From Sphingomonas sp. AR_OL41 (GTDB lineage: Bacteria > Pseudomonadota > Alphaproteobacteria > Sphingomonadales > Sphingomonadaceae): a DNA stretch of 49,674 nucleotides. This document shows, one piece after another, positions 1-7,998 of the stretch. The stretch lies in the NCBI RefSeq assembly GCF_029911635.1, contig NZ_JARYTI010000036.1, forward strand, positions 1 to 49,674, given 5' to 3'. The position numbers and the translations under genes are program-made. Position 1 is the first letter of the stretch. The number at the start of each line of letters is the position of its first letter. Under the pieces are notes generated by a model that saw nothing but the letters and a program-made list of their open reading frames with translations, had not been told where the DNA came from and did no database searches.

Positions 1-990
1 CCAGCGTGACCACGGTCGGTCCGGTCAACGCGACCAGCGGCAACGGCATCTTCGCGCTGACCGCCGGCGGCAATGTCACGGTGAACGCCGGCGATGTCAC
101 CTCGACCGGCAACACCGCGATCATCGCGCAGCAGACCAGCGCGGCAGGTGCAGGGGCGGTCAACGTCACGACGGGCAAGGTCTCGGGCACGACCGGCATC
201 GTGGTCAACAATGCCGGCACCGGCGCGATCGGCATCACTGCCCACGGCACGGTGACCGGCACGGCAGCCGAGGGCATCAAGGCGACCGGCAACGGTGCGG
301 TGAGCGTTGTGGTCGACCAGACGGTGACCGGCGGTACGCTTGGCCTGAGTCTGGTCGGCGCGGGCAACATCAGCGTCACGGGCACCGGCGGGTTCGTCGG
401 TGGGACCGGCGATGCGGCCAACATCCTCAACAACGGTGCGGGCACGACGACCGTCAACATCTCGGGTGCGAGCAGTTCGACCGGCGGCAACGGCATCGTG
501 GTGCGCGACACCGCGCTTGGCGGTAATATCAGCGTTACCACCGCTGCCGTCACTGCGGCTGGTGCGAATAATGCGATCGACGTCCGGTCCGCATCGACCA
601 CCGCCAACGTCACCGAGGTCGCCAATGGCAACATCCAGGCTGGCAATGCCGGCATGGTGGCGGCGATCCTGCCGGCGGCGGCGACCGGCAATGTCGACGT
701 CACCGCCAACGGCTCGGTCAATGCGCGCTTTGGCATCGACGCCGAGAATTTCGGCACGGGCTCGACCAAGGTCACTACCGTCGGTCCGGTGACGGCGACC
801 AGCGGCAACGGCATCTTCGCGCTGTCGACCGGCGGCGCGGTGACGGTGTCGGCTGCCAGCGTCTCGTCGACCGGCAACACCGCGATCATCGCACAGCAGA
901 CCGGCGCCGCCGGCGCTGGCGCGGTCAACGTCACCGCCGGCACCGTGTCGGGCACTACGGGCATCGTTGCCACCAATGCCGGCAGCGGCA
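1..990 (+). repeat. Long in-frame direct repeat inside the autotransporter passenger
   Basis: Bases 1-225 and 766-990 are highly similar direct repeats, offset by exactly 765 bp (255 codons). Both copies encode TSGNGIFAL, TGNTAIIAQQT and VSGTTGIV blocks with only scattered substitutions. The first copy reaches the window edge, so the array may continue upstream. Confidence 0.85.
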
Positions 991-3497
991 GCGTCAAGGT
1001 GAGCGGCTCGGGCAACATCACGGGGACGGCAGCGGCGGGGATCGTGGCGACCTCCACCTCGGGCAATATCGACATCCTCTCCACCGGGACGGTCGTCGGC
1101 GCGACCAACGGCATCACCGCGAACGCGACCAGTGGCACGGTGACGATCTCCGGCACGGGCGCTGTCACCGCCAATGGCGGCATCGGCATCTCCGGCTTCA
1201 GCAGCAGCGGCAATGTCGTCATCACGCCTGCATCGACGGTCACCGCCACCGGCGGCGCCGCGATCCGCGCCCAGGCCGGCGGCGCCGGCAACGCCACCGT
1301 CACCACCACGGGTAAGGTCACCGGCAACACCGATCTCGGCATCGTCGCGATCACCAACAACGGTCTCGCTACGGTCACCGCCAATGGTCAGGTCGCCGCC
1401 GTCACGGCGGGCATCGTCGGTACGGCCACCGGCAGCGGCAACGTTGTGATCAATGCCAATGCCAATGTCTCCGCCTCCAACGGCACGGGGGTCGTCGCGA
1501 CGCTGCAGGGCGCCGGCGCCGGGACGATCGCGGTCAATCAACTGGCCGGCACATTGATCACCGCGACCAACGGTCATGGCATCCAGACCAATAGCGGGAC
1601 CTCGACCGGACTCACGACGATCAACATTGCGGGTGAAGTCAGGGCGACCGGCGCCGGCAATGCCGGCGTCCGCGGCATCTCGACGGCGGGTAACATCACC
1701 GTCAATGTCGGCGTTGCGGGCAAGGTCGACCCCGATTTCGGCATCGCGCTCGACACGGTCAGCGGCGCGCTCAACGTGAACAATTCGGGCCTCGTCACTG
1801 GCACGACCGCCGCCATACAGCTCGTTGCGACCGGCGCCGGCACGGCGTCGATCACCAACGCCGGCACGATCACCGGCCCCAAGGCGGTCGTCGGCAGCCT
1901 CAATGGCGGCAGCTTCACCTTGCTCAACTTCGGCAGTCTGAACGGCGCTGTCACCGTCGGCGGCTCGAACATCGCAAGCTCGACCTGGACCAACATGCTC
2001 GGGTCGACGGCCAGCCTGGGTTCGGGCGCCTCGGTCTTTTCGGGCAACCTCGTCAATGCCGGCTTGACCAATATCGGTGCGGGCGGCTCGCTGGGTATCC
2101 TCGGCAACACCAGCAACACCTTCCGGATCGATTTCGCCGGCGCGGGCAGCTTCACCACCAACGGCACGCTCGCCAATAGCGGGATCATCAATGCCCAGAA
2201 CAACCTGACGACCAACCTCGTCACGGTCGGCGGCAATTACAGCGGCGGTGGCCAGTTCTTCGTCGACTACAGCACCGTCGCTGCCAGCGCGGATCGCATG
2301 CTCATCGGTGGCAGCGCGTCGGGCAATACCAATGTCACGCTCAACCGTGTCGGCACGCGCAGCTTCGTGCCGGGCGGCTTCCTGCCGATCGTCACCGTCG
2401 TGCCCGGCGCCGCGGCGACCACCTTCACCTCGAACACGGTGTTCGACACGACCGGCTTCATCCTCGACAGCTTCGGGCAGAACCCGGCCAGCAACACCCA
2501 GTTCGGGCTGATCCAGACGGTCAATCCGCTGGCGATGCCGCTCGGCGATCTAAGCTATATGGCGGAAGCCGCCTCGGCCACGCTCGACGAGCCGATCAGC
2601 CCGTTCGTGACGATGCGCAACGATCCCCCGGCCAGTGCCACGCGCTTCAGCCTGTGGGTCCGCGGCGGCGGCGGCCACACCAACGAGACGATCAGCTCGA
2701 CATTGGTCGGCGGCGGCGTGACCTATACCGGGTCGAGCCGGATCCGCACCGTGCACGAAGCCGCCCAGTTCGGCGCCGATCTCGGCTTCCTCAACCTGGG
2801 TGGCCATGGCTGGAACGTGAATGTCGGCCTGACCGGCGGCTGGTATGACGGCCAGGTGGCGCTGACTACGGTCGACCGTATCAAGGTCGAGACCCCGTTC
2901 CTCGGCGGTTATCTCGTGGTCGGCAACGGCGCCGCGACGGTCGAGGGCAGCATCCGCAAGGAATGGCGCCACTACAAGCTCGCCATGCCGACGCTGTTCG
3001 GTGCGGCCGGCACGCAGAAGGTCGAGGGCAGCGCCACCGCCTACACGCTGCGCGCTTCCTACCGCGTCGGCGGCGCAACCGGCTTTGCCGCGACGCCGTT
3101 CGCCAGCTTCCACTATGCCGACACGGCGATCGATGCGGTCCAGATCGATCCGCTGAGCGTGTGGACGCCGGGCAGCGACCAGACCAAGGTCGGTCAGGCG
3201 GGCCTGCGTCTGTCATGGCGCGGCGGCAACCCCACCGGTGTGACCTTCGAGCCGTTCGTCAGCGCGGCACGGCTCGAAAACTGGTCGAGCGGCGACAGCT
3301 CGAGCTTCGCCTTCGGCACGCCGGTGACCAATTTCTCGCTGGATACGGTCAGCTGGAAGAACGCGATGCGCTACTCGGTCGGCCTCATCGGCACCGCTGC
3401 CGGCGGCCGCGTCTCGGGCTTCGTGGTCGGCAACGTCAATGACGGATCGCGGCTGAAGAGCTTCACCGTCAATGCCGGGCTGCGCTTCAACTTCTGA
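3..3497 (+). CDS. Autotransporter (type Va) adhesin, 5' end outside window
   Basis: The reading frame is open from the left edge, so the true start and the signal peptide lie upstream. The visible 1164 or so residues are a Gly/Ala/Thr/Asn-rich passenger made of short beta-helix-like turns (VTVNAG, VSGTTGIV, TANGSV) up to about residue 830, then a linker, then a C-terminal barrel of roughly 280 residues starting near FSLWVRGGGG and ending in LRFNF, with the terminal Phe typical of outer-membrane barrels. The family secretes its own passenger through the barrel. The first 225 bases recur 765 bp later (255 codons), showing recent duplication inside the passenger. A strong GC hairpin follows 30 bp after the stop. 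The substrate or binding partner of the passenger cannot be told from sequence. Confidence 0.88.
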   Translation, partial: SVTTVGPVNATSGNGIFALTAGGNVTVNAGDVTSTGNTAIIAQQTSAAGAGAVNVTTGKVSGTTGIVVNNAGTGAIGITAHGTVTGTAAEGIKATGNGAVSVVVDQTVTGGTLGLSLVGAGNISVTGTGGFVGGTGDAANILNNGAGTTTVNISGASSSTGGNGIVVRDTALGGNISVTTAAVTAAGANNAIDVRSASTTANVTEVANGNIQAGNAGMVAAILPAAATGNVDVTANGSVNARFGIDAENFGTGSTKVTTVGPVTATSGNGIFALSTGGAVTVSAASVSSTGNTAIIAQQTGAAGAGAVNVTAGTVSGTTGIVATNAGSGSVKVSGSGNITGTAAAGIVATSTSGNIDILSTGTVVGATNGITANATSGTVTISGTGAVTANGGIGISGFSSSGNVVITPASTVTATGGAAIRAQAGGAGNATVTTTGKVTGNTDLGIVAITNNGLATVTANGQVAAVTAGIVGTATGSGNVVINANANVSASNGTGVVATLQGAGAGTIAVNQLAGTLITATNGHGIQTNSGTSTGLTTINIAGEVRATGAGNAGVRGISTAGNITVNVGVAGKVDPDFGIALDTVSGALNVNNSGLVTGTTAAIQLVATGAGTASITNAGTITGPKAVVGSLNGGSFTLLNFGSLNGAVTVGGSNIASSTWTNMLGSTASLGSGASVFSGNLVNAGLTNIGAGGSLGILGNTSNTFRIDFAGAGSFTTNGTLANSGIINAQNNLTTNLVTVGGNYSGGGQFFVDYSTVAASADRMLIGGSASGNTNVTLNRVGTRSFVPGGFLPIVTVVPGAAATTFTSNTVFDTTGFILDSFGQNPASNTQFGLIQTVNPLAMPLGDLSYMAEAASATLDEPISPFVTMRNDPPASATRFSLWVRGGGGHTNETISSTLVGGGVTYTGSSRIRTVHEAAQFGADLGFLNLGGHGWNVNVGLTGGWYDGQVALTTVDRIKVETPFLGGYLVVGNGAATVEGSIRKEWRHYKLAMPTLFGAAGTQKVEGSATAYTLRASYRVGGATGFAATPFASFHYADTAIDAVQIDPLSVWTPGSDQTKVGQAGLRLSWRGGNPTGVTFEPFVSAARLENWSSGDSSSFAFGTPVTNFSLDTVSWKNAMRYSVGLIGTAAGGRVSGFVVGNVNDGSRLKSFTVNAGLRFNF

Positions 3498-3528
3498 ACC
3501 GCACGCCCGGCGACGGTGCACCCCACTG

Positions 3529-3556
3529 AACCCCTTCCCCGAAAGGGGGAGGGGTT
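3529..3556 (+). terminator. GC-rich hairpin after the autotransporter
   Basis: AACCCCTTCCCC, a GAAA loop, then GGGGGAGGGGTT form a 12-bp stem with one mismatch. It lies 32 bp after the autotransporter stop and has no clear T tract. It may act as a terminator or be a member of the dispersed CCCC/GGGG palindromes seen elsewhere in the window. Confidence 0.5.
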
Positions 3557-3681
3557 GAGACGGCGATCGCGGCGTTTCCCTGCGGCCGGTCCGCTTTCCA
3601 CGCCAGCCACCTCATGGCGCTGGCCAACCCGCTTGCGGCACGCCACATCGGCGCCCTACGGTTTCATCCGGGGGAAAATCG

Positions 3682-4383
3682 ATGTGCTTCTCGGCCACGG
3701 CCAGCTTCGTTGCCGCCGGCGTGCTCGGCACGATCGGGATAGCAACGCTGCGCCATGTTCGCGAGCCGCGCACCTTGCTCTTCGCCGCGGTGCCGCTGCT
3801 CTTCGCCGTCCATCAGTTTTCGGAAGGCATGGTCTGGCTTGGCCTTGAAGGTCATATCGGCAAGGCCGCGCTCGATCGCGCTATCTTCGGCTTCATGCTC
3901 TACGCACACGGCTTGCTGCCGCTGCTGATGCCGCTGGCGATCCTGTTGATGGAACCGCCTGGGCCGCGCCGCACCGCCATCCGCGCTCTCACCGCGCTCG
4001 GCGCGCTGGTGTGCGTGTGGGACGTTCACGGCCTGCTCTTTTATCCCGACACCGCGCTGATCTCGCATCACTCGATCGCCTATCGCAACCCGATGACCGG
4101 CAATCTGCTGATCTCGGGCCTCTATGTCCTTGCCACCTGCGGCGCGATGCTGCTGTCGAGCCACCGCGTCGTCCGCGCCTATGGCGTGCTCAACGCCATC
4201 GGCCTGACGATCGTCGCGCTGGTCAAGGGCAATGCCTTTGCCTCGGTATGGTGCTTCTACGCCGCCGCGCTGAGCATCATGCTCTATTGGCAGTTCGCGG
4301 GGCGCAACATCGATGTCGCAACGCCGAACGGTACCTCGCCGATTCTCCGCCCCCTTCTGCTCCCCTGGCTGCGCCGGCGCTAG
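3682..4383 (+). CDS. DUF6629-like integral membrane protein
   Basis: A 233-aa protein starting MCFSATASFVAAGVLG, a start I associate with the DUF6629 membrane family; function is unknown. It has about seven hydrophobic segments (for example residues 7-22, 32-50, 66-95, 103-118, 130-160, 165-195), with small polar loops and an RRR end after the last segment. A conserved-looking HQFSEGMVWLGLEG stretch follows the second segment. The ATG is preceded by GGGGGAAAATCG, an acceptable ribosome site. It stands alone on the plus strand between the autotransporter and the PilZ neighbourhood, with nothing that suggests an operon. Confidence 0.7.
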   Translation: MCFSATASFVAAGVLGTIGIATLRHVREPRTLLFAAVPLLFAVHQFSEGMVWLGLEGHIGKAALDRAIFGFMLYAHGLLPLLMPLAILLMEPPGPRRTAIRALTALGALVCVWDVHGLLFYPDTALISHHSIAYRNPMTGNLLISGLYVLATCGAMLLSSHRVVRAYGVLNAIGLTIVALVKGNAFASVWCFYAAALSIMLYWQFAGRNIDVATPNGTSPILRPLLLPWLRRR

Positions 4384-4477
4384 ATCGCGCGAATTGACCG
4401 CTCGGCAATCGTCGCCGGGAACCGCACTGCTGGTCGCGCGTCATACGGAGGTCACGACGAGGGGATAGGGCGAAACG

Positions 4478-4693
4478 ATGCGCGCAAGGACCGAAGCACC
4501 GCCGCCCGACAAGGCACAATATGAAGCATGGGCGCGACGCGCGCGCGCCCTCGCCGACGAGGCGACGACCGGGGCCGCCCGCGCGATCCACATCGCCATC
4601 GCCGAGGATTATGAGGCCAAGGCAGCGCGCAGCGCGCAACCCGCGCTCGACGACAGCATCTCACCCGCCGAGGAGGATAGCGTGTCGCGCTGA
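4478..4693 (+). CDS. Small conserved-type protein, paralogue of 5417-5629
   Basis: A 71-aa soluble, Ala-rich, helical protein of unknown function. Its core YEAWARRARALADEATTG, then AxxIHIAIAEDYEAKAARSA, aligns without gaps to the core of the 70-aa product at 5417-5629 (YYVRHAAKARELAERATATG, then ARALHLEMAADYDGRAARAA). The match between two independent short frames is strong evidence that both are real genes. A purine-rich stretch (GAGG, GGGGATAGGG) precedes the ATG. It ends 42 bp before the end of the convergent PilZ gene. I do not recognise the family; the heptad-like spacing of Ala and Leu suggests a short amphipathic helix pair. Confidence 0.68.
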   Translation: MRARTEAPPPDKAQYEAWARRARALADEATTGAARAIHIAIAEDYEAKAARSAQPALDDSISPAEEDSVSR

Positions 4694-4735
4694 GGCCTCC
4701 GAAAAGGTGCGCGTCGCGCCTGCCGATCGGGCGCG

Positions 4736-5065
4736 TTATGCCGACGGTTCCAGGACAAGCGAATCCTTCGACACCGCGATGGCCCGCTCCACGGTCAGGT
4801 CGGGCAACGCGGTCAGAAAGGCGACGCCGAAGCGTTCGCCCGCGCGCCAGGCGACGCGCCCCGAAAGCTGAAAATCGCCCAGCGAGAGCCGCACGATCGT
4901 CCCCACATGATGCGTCGTCGCCGAATGGACCAGCGCGCCGCCCGCCGACAGATTGAGTATATGGCCGCGCGCGCCGCCCTGGCTGCTGTCCAGCGCGACC
5001 GGCAAAAAGGTCTTCCAGCGCCGTTCGTTACCCTGTCGGCGCGACCCTCGACGTTCGATGCCCAT
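4736..5065 (-). CDS. PilZ-domain protein
   Basis: A 109-aa single-domain protein. PilZ domains bind cyclic di-GMP through an N-terminal RxxxR and a (D/N)xSxxG motif. Both are visible: R5-R6 and R9-R10 in ERRGSRR, and N38-L39-S40-A41-G42-G43. The rest (GTIVRLSLGDFQLSGRVAWRAGERFGVAF) has the beta-barrel pattern of the family. I chose the ATG at 5065 because the frame upstream offers only a TTG and the RxxxR motif falls right after this start, as is usual. With no output domain it would act as a small c-di-GMP adaptor. It is flanked on both sides by paralogous small plus-strand genes. Confidence 0.85.
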   Translation of the reverse strand: MGIERRGSRRQGNERRWKTFLPVALDSSQGGARGHILNLSAGGALVHSATTHHVGTIVRLSLGDFQLSGRVAWRAGERFGVAFLTALPDLTVERAIAVSKDSLVLEPSA

Positions 5066-5416
5066 TATTTGTCCCGCAAAATGATGAAGATATAACCTGG
5101 TGGCACCATTGCGGTTCAATTTTTCGTGCTTAGACAGGTCTTAACGATGGGCCTTTTCCCGGCGGTCAGGGGCGCCGCATCCCCATGACGAACAGCCCGG
5201 CGCATGGCGCCGCCTGGCTTGTCACGATCGTCGCGCGCCGCGCCTTTCACTGCGCAGTGGCAGCTACTTGCCGTCCTTCACGCTCACTACCGGGACATCG
5301 ACGGTCGTCTGGGTCGACGATGCGGGCTCGCCCCGCGCGCGCCGGGCACGCCGGACCCCTTTTCCTGTGCGGCGCGTTGTCGCCCCCGCAGGCGGTTCGT
5401 CGCCAAGGAGCGCGCA
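5066..5416. other. Intergenic stretch upstream of PilZ and the second small gene
   Basis: About 350 bases with no convincing gene. It must hold the leftward promoter of the PilZ gene and the rightward promoter of the small gene at 5417. An open frame runs in from 5204 but lacks a start-site signal or protein-like composition. I see no clear repeat or terminator. Confidence 0.5.
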
Positions 5417-5629
5417 ATGAATGATATGTCCCAAAACCCCGCCGCCGCGGGCCGCCAATGGAGCGTCGCGCCGGATGGATCGCCTGAGACTGATCATGCT
5501 TATTATGTCCGCCACGCGGCAAAGGCGCGCGAGCTCGCCGAACGCGCCACGGCGACCGGCGCGCGCGCGCTTCATCTCGAAATGGCCGCAGATTATGACG
5601 GCCGCGCGGCGCGGGCCGCGTCGCGCTAG
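5417..5629 (+). CDS. Small conserved-type protein, paralogue of 4478-4693
   Basis: A 70-aa protein whose second half matches the 71-aa product at 4478-4693: tyrosine-led helix (YYVRHAAKARELAERATATG) and a second helix ending DYDGRAARAASR. The start is fixed by a textbook AAGGAG at 5405-5410, six bases before the ATG at 5417; the open frame extends further upstream but the Shine-Dalgarno decides for this start. The N-terminal 28 residues (Asn, Gln, Pro rich) are not shared with the paralogue. Function unknown. Its pairing around a PilZ gene suggests a link to c-di-GMP signalling or general stress, but that is inference from position only. Confidence 0.72.
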   Translation: MNDMSQNPAAAGRQWSVAPDGSPETDHAYYVRHAAKARELAERATATGARALHLEMAADYDGRAARAASR

Positions 5630-5644
5630 CGTCGTCTTGAACGG

Positions 5645-6022
5645 CTAGCGCCGGCGTCGCCCGCCATATTGGCTGTTCTCGAACGACACCACCGCCTCGC
5701 CATGCTCGCCCAGCGGGATCGCGGCCACGCCATAGATGCCGCGCGCGCCATTGGTGCCGATCATCACGCCGACCTCACCATGCACCCCGCGCGCCGCCCG
5801 CTCGGCGCCGCTCAGTTCACCGCGCGCCGCGGCCGCGCTCTCCATTGTGTTACCGGCTAGGATGGCGTTGCGCTGTTCGTCGCTCAGCCGGACGGTGTCG
5901 GCGTCACGCGCGGCCGGCGCCACGACCTGCGCCATCCCGGCCACCGGCCAGCCGCACGCCGCCACGGCGAGGCCGAGCATGATCGGCACGGTGCGCGGGC
6001 GGAGCGATGTCAGCTTGGTCAT
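5645..6022 (-). CDS. Small exported hypothetical protein
   Basis: A 125-aa protein with a Sec-type signal peptide (TKLTSLRPR, then a hydrophobic stretch ending GMAQ near residue 32). The mature part has a helical LSDEQRNAILAGNTMESAAAARGEL segment and a Gly/Val-rich beta segment with IYGVAAIPLGEHGEAVVSFE, ending in GGRRRR. I do not recognise a family. Its end lies 15 bp from the end of the convergent small gene at 5417. The periplasm or outer membrane is the likely location. Confidence 0.6.
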   Translation of the reverse strand: MTKLTSLRPRTVPIMLGLAVAACGWPVAGMAQVVAPAARDADTVRLSDEQRNAILAGNTMESAAAARGELSGAERAARGVHGEVGVMIGTNGARGIYGVAAIPLGEHGEAVVSFENSQYGGRRRR

Positions 6023-6088
6023 CCCCGATCATAGCCCGGATCGACCTTGCCGTACAATGAACGGAAACGCGCGCGGCCCGCGTTGTTC

Positions 6089-6613
6089 CTACGCCGCCGC
6101 CATCGTCGCGACGAACGCCGCCAGCTGGTCGAGCGTCTCGCCCATCCCGCCCGTCGCGCCGCCTTCGATCTCGGCATCGAGCACTTCCTTCGACGGATAG
6201 AGGTCGTGGATGGTGACCAGCGTCCGCCCGTCCTGCTCCGTGAAGGTCACCGTCGTCACCGCGCCGTTCTCGCTTTCCTCGTTGGTCCAGGAAATACGCG
6301 TATCGGGCACCACGTCGATATAGCGCCCGAAAAACGCCATCGGCTCGCCCGCGGCCGGGTGCTTGAAGACCAGGCGATAACCGCCACCAACCCGCACATC
6401 CATCTCGCACGACAGCAAGGTCATGCCGTACGAGGCGGGCACCCACCACTCACGGAACAGCTCGGCCTTGCTCCACGCCGCGAACAGCAGCCGCGCCGGC
6501 GCGTCGAAACTGCGCGTCACCATCGTCTCGCGGTCGGAAATGCGCTCCGCCGTCATGCCGTTCCCTGCCGCCACGGGCTCATTGCCCGCCGTCTTGCTTG
6601 CCGTCTGATCCAT
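6089..6613 (-). CDS. AHSA1/SRPBCC-family protein
   Basis: A 174-aa START/SRPBCC-fold protein of the Hsp90 ATPase activator homologue (AHSA1-like) family. Family hallmarks: an early VTRSFDAPARLLFAAWS segment, then LFREWWVPASYGM, the CEMDVRVGGGYRLVF strand pair, FFGRYIDVVPDTRISWT, and a C-terminal helix with MGETLDQLAAFV. Such proteins form a hydrophobic ligand cavity; the ligand is unknown. AGGAGAG six bases before the ATG supports this start. The gene starts 35 bp inside the upstream ArsR gene, so the two are translationally coupled, a very common arrangement for this family. Confidence 0.85.
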   Translation of the reverse strand: MDQTASKTAGNEPVAAGNGMTAERISDRETMVTRSFDAPARLLFAAWSKAELFREWWVPASYGMTLLSCEMDVRVGGGYRLVFKHPAAGEPMAFFGRYIDVVPDTRISWTNEESENGAVTTVTFTEQDGRTLVTIHDLYPSKEVLDAEIEGGATGGMGETLDQLAAFVATMAAA

Positions 6614-6956
6614 CGATTCTCTCCTGCTCTTTCAGTTGCTCGACCACCCTGTCCAACGCATCGAAACGTGCCGCCCAGCGCTCGCGATAACGCGCGATCC
6701 ACGCCGCCTCCGCCTCCAGCCCGCGCTGCCCCAGCCGACACGTCCGCACCCGCCCGACCTTCTCGGTCGTCACCAGCCCGGCGCGCTCCAGCACCCCGAC
6801 ATGCTTCTTCATGCCCGTCAGCGTCATCGCGAACGCCTCGGCCAGATCGCTGATCGAAGCCTCGGCCCGCTCAAGCCGCTCCAACACCCCCCGCCGCGTC
6901 GCATCCGACAAGGCGGCAAAGGAGGCATCGAGCGGGGCAAGTGCATACTGAACCAT
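6579..6956 (-). CDS. ArsR-family winged-helix repressor
   Basis: A 125-aa helix-turn-helix regulator. The family pattern is clear: FAALSDATRRGVLERL (13-28), ISDLAEAFAMTLTGMKKHVGVLERAGL as the helix-turn-helix, then VTTEKVGRVRTCRLG as the wing. No metal-binding CxC motif is present, so it belongs to the non-metal group usually paired with AHSA1 genes. I chose the ATG at 6956 because the domain begins right after it. That ATG lies in the middle of a perfect 20-bp palindrome and has no Shine-Dalgarno, suggesting a leaderless or weakly translated message. Likely autorepressor of itself and the AHSA1 gene. Confidence 0.88.
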   Translation of the reverse strand: MVQYALAPLDASFAALSDATRRGVLERLERAEASISDLAEAFAMTLTGMKKHVGVLERAGLVTTEKVGRVRTCRLGQRGLEAEAAWIARYRERWAARFDALDRVVEQLKEQERIDGSDGKQDGGQ

Positions 6957-6966
6957 ATGGTTCAGT
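6947..6966. promoter_or_regulatory. Perfect palindrome over the ArsR start codon, probable operator
   Basis: ACTGAACCAT followed directly by ATGGTTCAGT is a perfect 20-bp inverted repeat. The ArsR initiation codon is the minus-strand ATG at 6956-6954, next to the dyad centre. A dimeric winged-helix repressor binding here would block its own transcription start. Autoregulation is inferred from position and symmetry. Confidence 0.75.
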
Positions 6967-7015
6967 GTTAGCGCGAGGGAAAATGAAAGGCAAGGGGGGC
7001 ATTGCTTCCCAAATT

Positions 7016-7072
7016 CCTCCCCGGCACGGGGAGGGGGACCATTTGCTCCTTCAGCAAATGGTGGAGGGGTTT
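7016..7072. repeat. Intergenic palindromic repeat, copy 1
   Basis: Two adjacent hairpins: CTCCCCGG-CA-CGGGGAG, then ACCATTTGCT-CCTTC-AGCAAATGGT (10-bp perfect stem), closed by GGAGGGG. The same layout (CTCCCCGG.ACGGGGAGGGGGACCA, loop, TGGTGGAGGGG) recurs at 15648-15690 and, inverted, at 15774-15830. The rest of the 6967-7320 gap holds no gene I can support. Confidence 0.75.
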
Positions 7073-7320
7073 GGAGCGGGAGACCCGCGCACGGAAAGCG
7101 AACCCCGCAATCCCGCTCTTCGGACATCCGCAGACCACGCCCCCGCGTCACCCCGGTCGCTGCCATTACCCAGCCACTGTGGCGCTGCGCAAAAAATCCC
7201 AAAAAATAATGCCGTAGTGGCAAGCGCCATCGCAATTTCACGCGAGCATGGTCGTTGGCATGTTGTTTCTTCCCGGTTATTCCATGAATTGGGGTTTGCG
7301 ATCGAACAGGGGGTGGGACA

Positions 7321-7998
7321 GTGCAAAGCGGGGCGACGTTAGAAAAGCCGGCAGCAGCAATCGGCACGGCGCTGGCGTGCGCGGTTCTGCTTTTCTCGGG
7401 CGCGGCCGGGGTTGCCGCGCAGGTGTCGTCACCCAATGTGCCGACGATCGATGTCGTCGACACGCGACCAGCGATAGAGGGAATGAAGAAGACCTTGTCG
7501 CTGTGGATCGGCAGTTGTGACTATTTCGTCGTCCGCGTCGACGACAAGGCGATGTCGGTCGGGCGTATCGATCAGTTCCGTGCCGATCTCGCGCAGAAAC
7601 TGGGTAGCCGCCTCGCCGGTAATCGCGTCACCGTGAAGCATTACACCATGTATCTGAACAGCGGTGTTGAGATGGTCAGTGCTGCTGTCGCTGCCGGCGT
7701 CGGCTCGGTCGGCGGCGTGATGCTGGGGGGGCGACCGGCCCCGCGCGCAAAATGCGCCAAGGAAAAGATGACGGCCGGGTGGTTCGACTCTTCCGAAGTC
7801 ACCACCAACAAGCCACCTCTAATCACCGAGGCGGAAATCGAATTTCGCGGCAAGACGTACCGATCACGCTATGTCTACTCGCCGGAGAAGGAATTCAACG
7901 AGGTGTCCGGCAACCCGAAATACGGAGTGATCAAGGCGGATATCTTCCGGATTATCAACCTGGACCTGGCAACGCAGATCGAACGCGACCTACCTTAG
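7321..7998 (+). CDS. Exported hypothetical protein
   Basis: A 225-aa protein starting at GTG, with a signal peptide (hydrophobic residues about 12-33, cleavage near AGVAAQ). The mature part has a DYFVVRVDDKAMSVGRIDQFRADLAQKLGSRL segment that looks like an alpha/beta domain, a Gly-rich stretch (AAVAAGVGSVGGVMLGG, about 124-140), two Cys (C66 region and KCAKEK), and a beta-rich end. I do not recognise the family; a surface or periplasmic protein is likely. Its last 9 bp overlap, tail to tail, the end of the gene on the other strand at 7990. No operon partner is evident. Confidence 0.62.
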   Translation: MQSGATLEKPAAAIGTALACAVLLFSGAAGVAAQVSSPNVPTIDVVDTRPAIEGMKKTLSLWIGSCDYFVVRVDDKAMSVGRIDQFRADLAQKLGSRLAGNRVTVKHYTMYLNSGVEMVSAAVAAGVGSVGGVMLGGRPAPRAKCAKEKMTAGWFDSSEVTTNKPPLITEAEIEFRGKTYRSRYVYSPEKEFNEVSGNPKYGVIKADIFRIINLDLATQIERDLP

